Assembly (NCBI GenBank): GCA_934725575.1 | Contig: CAKVCK010000010.1 | Span: 53,850 to 117,849, forward strand | Origin: an uncultured Bacteroidales bacterium | Lineage (GTDB): Bacteria > Bacteroidota > Bacteroidia > Bacteroidales > UBA932 | Direction of reading: 5' to 3' | DNA length: 64,000 bases | Shown: piece by piece, positions 51,726 to 60,213 of the stretch | How positions within the stretch are numbered: the first letter of the stretch is position 1 | Layout of the letters: each line of letters starts with the position of its first letter | Made by a program: the position numbers and the translations under genes | The notes under the pieces: model-generated | What the model was told of the DNA's origin: nothing | Databases searched by the model: none | Seen by the model: the letters and a program-made list of their open reading frames with translations, nothing else

Positions 51726-52043
51726 ATGGCGCTAACCAAGGTTTTGGTAAGAACTATGGATGTGTTAGATCAGTTTATCACGACTTTCATTCATGGAGTT
51801 CCAGATGGTGTAATCATTGATGCACATACTGTCATTGAATTCCTTAGGACCAATCACAGTGAAGCCTATCTATCTTTTTATCATGCAGAAGAGCCCATTT
51901 CTTCGTTCCATAGTAGAATAAGTAAACTGATGGATAATTACGATGGAACATTTCTTCAGCGTCTTGACTTTGACAGTTATTCTATGAACATTCATCATAA
52001 GCTGTCTTGCTGTGCCTGCTGGAGAAAAATTGCTGATAAATAA
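51726..52043 (+). CDS. hypothetical protein
   Basis: 105 aa, no signal peptide, no known family. Sequence has helical character (VLVRTMDVLDQFITTFIH) and ends LSCCACWRKIADK with three cysteines. AT-rich. It precedes the secreted protein gene by 17 bases on the same strand, so the two are probably one unit. Function unknown. Confidence 0.5.
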   Translation: MALTKVLVRTMDVLDQFITTFIHGVPDGVIIDAHTVIEFLRTNHSEAYLSFYHAEEPISSFHSRISKLMDNYDGTFLQRLDFDSYSMNIHHKLSCCACWRKIADK

Positions 52044-52060
52044 CCATTATTAACCTCAGA

Positions 52061-53599
52061 ATGTATATGAAAAAAGTTTTTTTGACGCTTTTGTCTTTGA
52101 TTGTGTCATTCTTGATATTACCGGCATTTGCAAGCACGGATGAAATGTCACCATACGAGAAAGCAAGAACCAATTTGGCCTCAAAGACTCTTGAGCAGAT
52201 CTTGCAAGTAATGCCTCTGATTGACAGAGGGTACATGGCAGTGGCTCTTGAGTTAATGAAAGAGAAAGCGACTGATGAATATGAGTTGACTTTGATGAGT
52301 GAAGAAGTGATTATCGCGTTATGTGGTTTGAATAGTATGCTTAAGACCGAACCTTATAATATTCTTGGGTCTGATTTTCAACTTCCAAGTGCAGTTATGT
52401 CTGACAAATTGGATGAAATTGGCAAGCAGTATGCGTTAAAGCGCCGTGATATTGAAAAAATGAAGACCTCTCGCGATAAGCAAAGAGAGCAAGATAGGTA
52501 TATGGCTATGAAAGGAGTTGAATATGTACGATTGAATGTGGCAAAGGCATTTTCTGCTTGGGCGACAAAGAAAGAAATAGAAAAAACTTATGCTTGGAAA
52601 GATCGATTGGCGTCTGATGCAAAGGCCGTATTCGATTCATTATGCTACCATTACAGCAATGAGGTATGGAGGAAGAATTTGATAATTAATCCTGAAAAAT
52701 ATGATGCTGATTCTGAACAACTGGAACTGTCTGTCTATTATAATAACTTTGATGGAAGTAAATCTGTTTCGCTAACAGGTTTTCTATCTATTCCACCTGC
52801 TGACTATGAGTTTTTTAAACTTGACCGTGATGTGATTCTTGATGACAATACATATGCGAAGGATATGATTGTTATCAATGATTATGTGTTTCCTTCAATT
52901 ATGAGTTTATGTTGCTCTTTTAGAAATACTCGATCCCTTTCAGCCAGTATTTTCCACAATTTAGATATCCTGTTTACTGAGAGCAACGGATACTCTATCT
53001 CTCCTGATGATATTAATGGGATTCCCGAGGTTGCCCGAGAACATTTGCAAGGACATGTCTTTCATTACAAGGACTATGTGGATTCACTTTCTGTCTTAAT
53101 ACCGTCATATGAAGTACGGTATTCTGTGGGAAACATATTTGATGATTTTGTAAGACGCTTCCCAAAATGTTTGCAACCTCTTGCCGGAGAATTTCATAAT
53201 CATTATTATCTTGATAGTAACGGTTACTATGACAGACTTTATAATTGGGATAATTGGGAGGATAAAAGAGTTTACACTCAAAAGGAAAAGGATGAGATCG
53301 TTAGAAAATTTACAGTTGAATGTATGAAAATGGTGTACGATCGATTCTGCGCTAAATATGAATCTTCCTCTAAAGTGGAACTGCCTAAGTATGAAGATGT
53401 AGAGAATATATTGAAATCTGGAACAGAAGAAGATTTGGAAAAAGCAATGCCGGATTTGCCTGACAAAAGCATTGATATAAATAATGAGTATGACGCACTT
53501 GAAGAGGCAATAAGGAAGACGGAAGCACAGCTCCGAAACCAAAATCAGCATCGTTCTCATTCGTGGTTTCTGACGTGGTTGCTGGGACTCTTTATGTAG
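52061..53599 (+). CDS. large secreted protein of unknown function
   Basis: 512 aa with a signal peptide (KKVFLTLLSLIVSFLILPAFA); start at 52061 or the second ATG at 52067. The mature part is mostly helical with charged segments (KRRDIEKMKTSRDKQREQDR) and ends in a hydrophobic HSWFLTWLLGLFM, which may insert in a membrane. No domain recognised. Clearly lower GC than the backbone genes, indicating transfer. Confidence 0.6.
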   Translation: MYMKKVFLTLLSLIVSFLILPAFASTDEMSPYEKARTNLASKTLEQILQVMPLIDRGYMAVALELMKEKATDEYELTLMSEEVIIALCGLNSMLKTEPYNILGSDFQLPSAVMSDKLDEIGKQYALKRRDIEKMKTSRDKQREQDRYMAMKGVEYVRLNVAKAFSAWATKKEIEKTYAWKDRLASDAKAVFDSLCYHYSNEVWRKNLIINPEKYDADSEQLELSVYYNNFDGSKSVSLTGFLSIPPADYEFFKLDRDVILDDNTYAKDMIVINDYVFPSIMSLCCSFRNTRSLSASIFHNLDILFTESNGYSISPDDINGIPEVAREHLQGHVFHYKDYVDSLSVLIPSYEVRYSVGNIFDDFVRRFPKCLQPLAGEFHNHYYLDSNGYYDRLYNWDNWEDKRVYTQKEKDEIVRKFTVECMKMVYDRFCAKYESSSKVELPKYEDVENILKSGTEEDLEKAMPDLPDKSIDINNEYDALEEAIRKTEAQLRNQNQHRSHSWFLTWLLGLFM

Positions 53600-53816
53600 C
53601 AGGATGCACTTAACAAAGGTAGCAGTAGTGATGGAGTGTCAGGTCTCCGTTTCAGAGGTTAATTGCTTCATTTCAAGCAGTAAACTATTCGGCATTTTAG
53701 CTGAAGTTTCCCATACATATAATTGCCTACCAGCTTGGTAAACAATTATAAGAATAGGTTTGTGTGATGTAACTGTTTGTTGTATAGTAATATAGTATTG
53801 ACAAGGCTAAGCCGGC

Positions 53817-55406
53817 TTATGCCTCTTCGACTTTCCAGCCATCGATGGTGCGGGTTTCGGTAGATATATTCACTCCTACCTTCAACAGGCGCATTTTGTT
53901 TGCGGCATCAGCTGTGTCAAACTTGTACGGAATAAGATACCCTTTGTCGTCAATCTGCTTCAAAGCCACTTCCGCAGAACTGTCCACCTTAAACTCAAAG
54001 ACATAGAGGCAGTCCTGTGTCCGGCAGACCGCATCGGCCCGTCCTATGGCGGACTTCACCTCGCTGTGAATATAATAACCGAGCAGGGAGAAAACGAGAT
54101 AGATGATGGTCTGGAAATGCTTTTCGGTCTTGTTTTCCAAGTCGTAAGGAATCCCTGCCATAAAGGACTGCATCCGCTGGAGGGCTTCGTTGATGTCGTT
54201 CCGGTTAAGAGCGGCGCTGAATTTTGCCACGAATATATTCCCGGACATACGTTTGCTGTTGTAGCGGGCGAGAAGACATTCTGTAAAACCTATTTTGACT
54301 TCTTCGTTAGGGTAGCCGAGGGTGTATAACTTTGTCCTTTGGTCGTACCCTTTTATGGTCAGATAGCCTGCCTGATAGAGCATCGGCAGAGTGTCATCGC
54401 AGAGCTCAGGCGAGACATCGAAAGCCGATTCAGGAATGTCAGTCATTCTGTCCAACTCCATCTCGTCAATCGGATTGCTCTCCATCCTCTCAATAAGGAA
54501 TGTCGGAGTGCCGCTTTCGAACCAGTAACTTCCAAGCCGCTGCGTGTCAAGTGCTTTTATCAAACTATAAGGGTTATAAATATCCTCGGATTTGTCGCAG
54601 AAATGGTAACCGTCATAGTTTTCCTTCAGTTTTTCAAGGGCCTCCTCATAAGAGATTCCGAGACCGGAAGCCAATTCAGTGACAGAACCTTTCATCTGAG
54701 TCTCGATCTCAGTCTGAGAGATTCCGCAGACCGCCGAATATTTCGGCAGCATCGAGATGTTCATCAGGTTGTTGAGTTCACTGAATATGCTCAGCTGCGC
54801 GAATTTGGTGATTCCGGTGATGAATACGAACCTCAGATACGGATCCAGACTTTTGATCGGGCTGTAGAAGTTCCGCATAATCTGCCGCATAGGTGCGAGC
54901 CTTTCTTGGTTGTTCATCACATCAAGCAGAGGGGAGTCATATTCATCGATGATTATCACAGCCTTATTTCCAGTTTGTTCGACCGCTCTTTTGACAAGGC
55001 TTTCAAATCGTGCGTTTATGTCTTCTTCCTTAAGTTCCGGATCTTTGCCGAACGTACCCTCGTATGCCGACAGTTTGTAACTCAATGTTCTAAGCAACTG
55101 TTCCTCATCTAAATGCTTCGCCGTTGACATATCAAAGTGGAACACCGGATGCTTCCTCCATTCTTTCTCAAGTTCTCCCGCCTTGAGTCCGTCAAACAGT
55201 TCTTTCTCCCCGGCGAAGTAACTGTGGAATGTGGTGGAGAGCAAAGATTTCCCGAATCGACGCGGGCGACTTAGAAACACATAATTATAGTTATGTGCCA
55301 ACTCATAGATGTAGCCTGTTTTGTCAATGTACAAGAATCCTCCCTTGATAATCTTATCAAAAGTCTGCACCCCGATCGGGTATCTCTTAATCCTTTTCTC
55401 CTCCAT
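53817..55406 (-). CDS. AAA-ATPase-like protein with C-terminal PD-(D/E)XK nuclease domain
   Basis: 529 aa of the large Bacteroidota family (AAA-ATPase_like plus PDDEXK_9). Start KRYPIGVQTFDKIIKGGFLY, Walker A FLSRPRRFGKSLLSTT (about 44-59), Walker B AVIIIDEYDSPL (about 147-158), then the nuclease part with SAIGRADAVCRTQDCLYVFE and FKVDS (D...ExK). Members are multicopy and mobile in gut Bacteroidales; function unproven. Intact. It sits beside the AT-rich insert. Confidence 0.85.
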   Translation of the reverse strand: MEEKRIKRYPIGVQTFDKIIKGGFLYIDKTGYIYELAHNYNYVFLSRPRRFGKSLLSTTFHSYFAGEKELFDGLKAGELEKEWRKHPVFHFDMSTAKHLDEEQLLRTLSYKLSAYEGTFGKDPELKEEDINARFESLVKRAVEQTGNKAVIIIDEYDSPLLDVMNNQERLAPMRQIMRNFYSPIKSLDPYLRFVFITGITKFAQLSIFSELNNLMNISMLPKYSAVCGISQTEIETQMKGSVTELASGLGISYEEALEKLKENYDGYHFCDKSEDIYNPYSLIKALDTQRLGSYWFESGTPTFLIERMESNPIDEMELDRMTDIPESAFDVSPELCDDTLPMLYQAGYLTIKGYDQRTKLYTLGYPNEEVKIGFTECLLARYNSKRMSGNIFVAKFSAALNRNDINEALQRMQSFMAGIPYDLENKTEKHFQTIIYLVFSLLGYYIHSEVKSAIGRADAVCRTQDCLYVFEFKVDSSAEVALKQIDDKGYLIPYKFDTADAANKMRLLKVGVNISTETRTIDGWKVEEA

Positions 55407-55602
55407 AGTCGCAAAGTGTATGATTTACAATTCCAAATATAATGAATATTTCCCAAACAGCAGATATCTTGTTCATTATCGTGTTAATAGCCTTTTGTCC
55501 GGCGCAGGATGTGTGCGTCAGTTTTTGCCGTGGTGGATAACTGTTTGAATATTATTGAAATAATGTTTTGCCTTTGGTTGGTATTGACTAAAGGAGAATG
55601 CC

Positions 55603-56391
55603 TTATAACCTGATATTCAGGTTGTTATGCTCTACGGCTTCTTTGATGAGCGTAGCGATCTGGGCGAAGCTCAGGCCGTCGATGTCGATTATGTGGTGGG
55701 CGGTGGCGAGGTACTGGGGGGAGCGGGTTTTCATCAGGGATTCGATGCGGTGACGGAGGGCTTCTCGTTCGCTTGGTATTTCCGTTCGGTGCGCTTCGGC
55801 AGGCTCAGTGACCGGTTCGGCTACTTTATCGGCCATATTGACAGGCTTGACGACCGATGTGCTATTCGATGAGTTTTCTGACAGGTCGCTGAACTTGTCG
55901 AAATGCATTGTCTCGGCGTTGGAATCACCTTTTGTCACGTTGTCGGTCGCTGAGCTTTTGGTTAGGCTTGGCTCACCAACCATCAAAGCATCTAAGCGAA
56001 CCGGCTGAACGGAACTCAGCATCGGACGCCCCTCGGAGTGTCCTTCGAGGTTGTCAAGGAGGGTGTCGGTGGTGGCGCGGAGATAAAAACAGTCGGTGTG
56101 CTGACGGATGAGCTGACGGCATTGTTCGGAAGTCACGGTGCCGCCGCCGAGGGAAAGGATGACGCGGGGACGGGACTTGTCACTGAATATCTCTTCAAGG
56201 GCCTCACGCTCCATCCGGCGGAAAGCCGCTTCACCATATTCATTGAATATTTCGGGAATATTCTTGCCTTGCTTTTCCTCGATGTAGGTGTCAAGGTCGA
56301 TCAGGCGGCAATCGGGGAGCAGTTTCGCAAGGATTTTCCCGACGCTACTCTTGCCGCAACCCATAAAGCCTATGAGGGAAATGTCTTTCAT
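55603..56391 (-). CDS. aroK: shikimate kinase with a repeat-derived internal insertion
   Basis: 262 aa; the family is normally about 170-180 aa. P-loop LIGFMGCGKSSVGKIL (about 5-20), shikimate-binding DLDTYIEEKQGK, LSLGGGTV. After GHSEGRPMLSS (about 120) a foreign segment of about 83 residues follows (to about 203), rich in Ser, Thr, Val, Glu, encoded by REP-like palindromes at 55788-55981. Then the family resumes with LRHRIESLMKTRSPQYLATA (LID Arg and P-loop partner). The insertion lies at the LID, a mobile loop, which may explain how it is tolerated. Whether the enzyme still works is open; the frame is intact. Confidence 0.88.
   Translation of the reverse strand: MKDISLIGFMGCGKSSVGKILAKLLPDCRLIDLDTYIEEKQGKNIPEIFNEYGEAAFRRMEREALEEIFSDKSRPRVILSLGGGTVTSEQCRQLIRQHTDCFYLRATTDTLLDNLEGHSEGRPMLSSVQPVRLDALMVGEPSLTKSSATDNVTKGDSNAETMHFDKFSDLSENSSNSTSVVKPVNMADKVAEPVTEPAEAHRTEIPSEREALRHRIESLMKTRSPQYLATAHHIIDIDGLSFAQIATLIKEAVEHNNLNIRL
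55788..55981 (+). repeat. cluster of REP-like palindromes inside aroK
   Basis: Reverse copy 55788-55813 (GGTGCGCTTCGGC...GTGACC), forward copy 55884-55905 (GGTCGCTGAACTTGTCGAA), truncated forward copy from 55945 (GGTCGCTGAGCTT), and a GGTT...AACC variant at 55960-55981. Together they make up most of the inserted coding segment. Confidence 0.8.
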
Positions 56392-56471
56392 ATCACCCTG
56401 ATTGACAATACTTTCCTGGAGACCTTCTGCTGATGTCCCGAATGCCTTCGATGATTCACGAATATGTCAGT

Positions 56472-59240
56472 TTAGAACAGCGTTGGCTCATCAATGTCCG
56501 GAATGTCGTCCGAGCCGAGAAGATCGGCTGCGCTGCCGGTCTGTGCGCTGTCAGGGGAGACCTCCGCCGGAGCCATCTCATTTTGTGACTCGGATTGCTC
56601 CACATCATCAATGATGTCCAATGGTTCGTCCTCAGTGTCATCCTCCGGCTTGTGCAGAGGTTCGATGAACTTCACCTCTTTGAGGTCGTACTGGTGACAC
56701 TTCTTGCCTTTGGCCGTGTAACCCTTCTTGGCGATGAACTCCTCAGCGTCAACGTTCTCCGGATCACGATGCTCGTACTTGCCTCCGAAGATGACCTGGA
56801 ACTGAGGATGTCTGTCCTCGGAAAGGGCCACAAGGTAGGATTTCGCTCCCGGGGCGATGAACGACAGCGGTGTGTTGTCGCTAAGAACAAAACTGAACCT
56901 CTTGACGTAGAACGCCTTGGCGGTTCCGTCGTAGTAGAGGGCGGTGTAGGTCTTGTTCGGATCAAACTTCTCGATCTTGATAACCTCACCTTGGTATCGG
57001 TTCGATACATCGAACGAAGTCGTGTAGAACGTCCCGTCCTTGAATATTGCCAGAACCTTGTCCTCCGGTCCGAACTCACCGAGGTACTGTCCTCGCTGCT
57101 CGTCGTTAAGCTTCTGGATGTCAGCGTCGTACCAGATGTCCTTTCCGCCGATCGTGGAGACACCCTTGGATTTAAGCTGGATCCGCGCGATAGGGTTCTT
57201 GGACACCAGGTTGCCCCTGGAGGCCTTGCCCTTGATCGCAAGGGTGGAGAAATCATATTCCATCTGCGTCTTTTTCAGCTTCGGACGCGGACGCAGGTAT
57301 ATTCGTACAGATTCAGCCTCGCCGTTGTGGTTGACGCTGAACCAGAGGATCTTTGAGCCTTCCTCGCCGGTTGTGATGTCGTAGTCCTTGTCCCTCGTGA
57401 CGCTGGTGATCGCGAACCTTTTGGCGTAGGAGACGCTGCTCTTGCCCTCGCGGTAGATGACGTTGTAGATGGTTCTGCCATCGCCTCTGTTGAACACTCC
57501 GACGTAGAGCAAGTCCTTCCAGAAGAATGCCTTGTCCGTGACCTTGGTGATGCGGTACTTGCCGTCCTTGCCGATGACGATAACCTCGGAAAGGTCGGAG
57601 CAGTCGCAGATGTAGGTGCCGTTGTCGTCCTTCTTGAGGTTTAGCCCGACGAAGCCCTCCTCGTAGTTGGCATAGAGCTTGGCGTTGTTGCTGACCACCT
57701 TGGTGACGGCGATGCTCTCGAATGCGGTAATCTCGGTCTGGCGGACGAAAGGCTTGCCGTACTTGGCCTTGAGCATCTTGAACCAGTCGATCGTGTACTC
57801 GGTGATGTGCTCGATGTTGTTCTTGACGGTCCCCATCTCCGCCTCAATAGCCGCGATTTTCTCGTCGATGGCCTTTGTGTCGAACTTGGAGATCTTGCGC
57901 ACAGGCTTTTCCACGAGCCTTTCGATGTCCTCCATCAGGATCTCGCGGCGGAGAATGTCCTGATAGGTCTTCATCTCCGTGAACACGTCCTGCAGCTGCT
58001 GCTCCCAGCTGTTCTGGTTCTGTTCCAGGATCTTATAGACCTTGTTCTCGAAGAAAATCCTTTCGAGGGATGTGTAGTGCCACTGGTCCTCAAGCTCGGC
58101 GAGCCTGATGTCAAGCTGCCATTTGAGAAGATCCCTTGTGTGGTTCGTGTCGTAGATCAGTATGTCCTTGACAGAGAGGAACTGAGGCTTGTTCTCCACG
58201 ATGACGCAGGCGTTCGGCGCGATGTTGCACTCGCAGTCCGTGAACGCGTACAAAGCGTCGATCGTCTTGTCCGGGGACACATCGTTCGGAAGGTGGATAA
58301 GAATCTCGACCTTCTCCGTGGTCATATCCTCGATCTTCTTGATCTTTATCTTGCCTTTGTCCTTGGCTTTGAGGATCGAGTCGATGAGAATGTGGGATGT
58401 CTTTCCGTAAGGTATCTCGGTGATTGCCACCGTGTTCTTGTCGATCTTCTCGATCTTGGCGCGAACCTTCACGCTTCCGCCCCTGGCTCCGTCCTTGTAG
58501 TTGCTGCAGTCAGCCGAGCCACCGGTAGGGAAGTCCGGGTAGATCGTGAAATCCTCGCCCTCAAGAATCTTCACTGACGCGTCGATGAGTTCGTTGAAGT
58601 TGTGAGGGAGTATCTTGGAGGCCATTCCGACGGCGATTCCCTCGGTGCCCTGAGCGAGCAGGAGCGGGAAACGGACCGGAAGCTCGGTCGGCTCCTGGTT
58701 ACGTCCGTCGTAGGATGTCATCCAGTTGGTGATCTTCGGATCGAAGACAACCTCCTTTGCGAATTTGCTCAGACGGGCCTCGATGTAACGTGGGGCGGCA
58801 TTGCTGTCGCCGGTAAGGATGTTACCCCAGTTTCCCTGGCAGTCGATCAGAAGGCCTTTCTGGCCGAGCTGTACGAGGGCTCCGAGGATGGACTGGTCGC
58901 CGTGCGGGTGGTACTGCATCGCCTGTCCGACGATGTTGGCCACCTTCGTGTAACTTCCGTCGTCCATTCTGAACATAGCGTGAAGCACACGTCTCTGCAC
59001 CGGTTTGAGTCCGTCAACGATGTGCGGGACGGCCCTTTGCAGAATGACGTATGAGGAATAGTCCAGGAACCAGTCCTTGAACATTCCCGAAAGCTTGTAC
59101 TTCCTGCTGTCGGAACTAAGCAGCTTGTCGTATTTCCCTGAAGATTTCGCCGATGTCTCGTCAATCGGCTCCTCGTTCAGTTCCTCGTCCTCGTTGCCTC
59201 CTTCCGGAGCCTCGATGTCATCCCACTCGTCCTTTGCCAT
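56472..59240 (-). CDS. parC: DNA topoisomerase IV subunit A (ParC/GyrA family)
   Basis: 922 aa. Cuts and rejoins DNA to separate daughter chromosomes. Catalytic Tyr152 in NAAPRYIEARLS; YHPHGDQSILGALVQLGQ and GIAVGMASKILPHN are the family breakage core. C-terminal beta-pinwheel part is present (SFVLSDNTPLSF, DVSNRYQGEVIKIEKF). N-terminal about 45 residues and the C-terminal tail are strongly acidic (DDTEDEPLDIIDDVE), as in Bacteroidota ParC rather than GyrA. The partner gene (parE) is not in the window. Confidence 0.88.
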   Translation of the reverse strand: MAKDEWDDIEAPEGGNEDEELNEEPIDETSAKSSGKYDKLLSSDSRKYKLSGMFKDWFLDYSSYVILQRAVPHIVDGLKPVQRRVLHAMFRMDDGSYTKVANIVGQAMQYHPHGDQSILGALVQLGQKGLLIDCQGNWGNILTGDSNAAPRYIEARLSKFAKEVVFDPKITNWMTSYDGRNQEPTELPVRFPLLLAQGTEGIAVGMASKILPHNFNELIDASVKILEGEDFTIYPDFPTGGSADCSNYKDGARGGSVKVRAKIEKIDKNTVAITEIPYGKTSHILIDSILKAKDKGKIKIKKIEDMTTEKVEILIHLPNDVSPDKTIDALYAFTDCECNIAPNACVIVENKPQFLSVKDILIYDTNHTRDLLKWQLDIRLAELEDQWHYTSLERIFFENKVYKILEQNQNSWEQQLQDVFTEMKTYQDILRREILMEDIERLVEKPVRKISKFDTKAIDEKIAAIEAEMGTVKNNIEHITEYTIDWFKMLKAKYGKPFVRQTEITAFESIAVTKVVSNNAKLYANYEEGFVGLNLKKDDNGTYICDCSDLSEVIVIGKDGKYRITKVTDKAFFWKDLLYVGVFNRGDGRTIYNVIYREGKSSVSYAKRFAITSVTRDKDYDITTGEEGSKILWFSVNHNGEAESVRIYLRPRPKLKKTQMEYDFSTLAIKGKASRGNLVSKNPIARIQLKSKGVSTIGGKDIWYDADIQKLNDEQRGQYLGEFGPEDKVLAIFKDGTFYTTSFDVSNRYQGEVIKIEKFDPNKTYTALYYDGTAKAFYVKRFSFVLSDNTPLSFIAPGAKSYLVALSEDRHPQFQVIFGGKYEHRDPENVDAEEFIAKKGYTAKGKKCHQYDLKEVKFIEPLHKPEDDTEDEPLDIIDDVEQSESQNEMAPAEVSPDSAQTGSAADLLGSDDIPDIDEPTLF

Positions 59241-59310
59241 ACCTGAATATTCCTCTTTAATATTTTGATTATTCCTTTTATTGTCCTTCGTAACCAGAGT
59301 TGTCCGTTAT

Positions 59311-60213
59311 TTATTCCTCGTACCCGAACTTCCGAAGTTCCTTACGGTTCTCCCTCCAGTCCGGATTGACCTTCACGAACAGCTGAAGGAAGACCTTCTT
59401 CTGGAAAAAGTCCTCCATTTCCAGTCTGGCCTCCGTGCCGGTCTTTTTCAAAGCCGAGCCTCCCTTGCCGATGATGATGCCCTTCTGGGAGTCACGCATC
59501 ACGTAGATGACGGCGCTGATCTCGTACCTTTCACGGCCTTCCTTGAAAGCCTCCACGGCCACCTCGCAGCTGTAAGGCACTTCCTGGCTGTAGTTCTCCA
59601 GAATCTTCTCTCTGATGATCTCGGAGGCGAAGAAACGGAGGTTCTTGTCGGTGAACTGGTCCTTGTCGAACCACGGCGGCGCGACCGGAAGTCCGCTCAT
59701 CACTGCGTTCAGCACGCTCTCAAGGTTGAACCTCTCCTTGGCCGACACCGGAATTATGGTGGCTTTCGGAAGCTGCTCCTGCCAGTAGGCGATCAAGTCG
59801 GTCACCGTCTTTTGGTCGCTGACATCGATCTTGTTGATGACGACCACCACCGGACAATCCAGCTTCTGGAGTTTTTGAATATATTCAATGTTCTTGTCGC
59901 TCTTTTCAACCACGTCCGTCACGTAGAGGATGATGTCCGCGTCCCCGATGGCGGCATCCACGAACTTCATCATATCCTCCTGCAGGCGGTAGTTCGGCTT
60001 GAGCATACCGGGAGTGTCTGAATATACGATCTGGCAGTCGTCGGTGTTGACGATGCCCATGATCCTGTGCCGGGTGGTCTGCGCCTTCGCCGTGACGATG
60101 GACAGTTTCTCTCCTACCAGGGCATTCATAAGCGTGGATTTGCCAACATTCGGATTACCGATGATGTTGACAAATCCAGCTCTGTGTTCAGTGTGTTTGT
60201 CCGGACTAGACAT
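59311..60213 (-). CDS. era: GTPase Era
   Basis: 300 aa. Ribosome-assembly GTPase acting on the 30S subunit. G1 GNPNVGKST, G3 DTPG, G4 NKID and C-terminal KH domain with VIYVMRDSQKGIIIGKGGSA. ATG 60213 chosen; it overlaps the rluB stop by 8 bases (ATGTCTAG), so translation is coupled. The longer open frame upstream is within rluB. Confidence 0.95.
   Translation of the reverse strand: MSSPDKHTEHRAGFVNIIGNPNVGKSTLMNALVGEKLSIVTAKAQTTRHRIMGIVNTDDCQIVYSDTPGMLKPNYRLQEDMMKFVDAAIGDADIILYVTDVVEKSDKNIEYIQKLQKLDCPVVVVINKIDVSDQKTVTDLIAYWQEQLPKATIIPVSAKERFNLESVLNAVMSGLPVAPPWFDKDQFTDKNLRFFASEIIREKILENYSQEVPYSCEVAVEAFKEGRERYEISAVIYVMRDSQKGIIIGKGGSALKKTGTEARLEMEDFFQKKVFLQLFVKVNPDWRENRKELRKFGYEE

Noticed and set aside
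56472..59240. DNA gyrase subunit A
   Set aside because: Acidic N-terminal extension and tail and a length over 900 aa fit Bacteroidota ParC better; not fully excluded without gyrA of the same genome.
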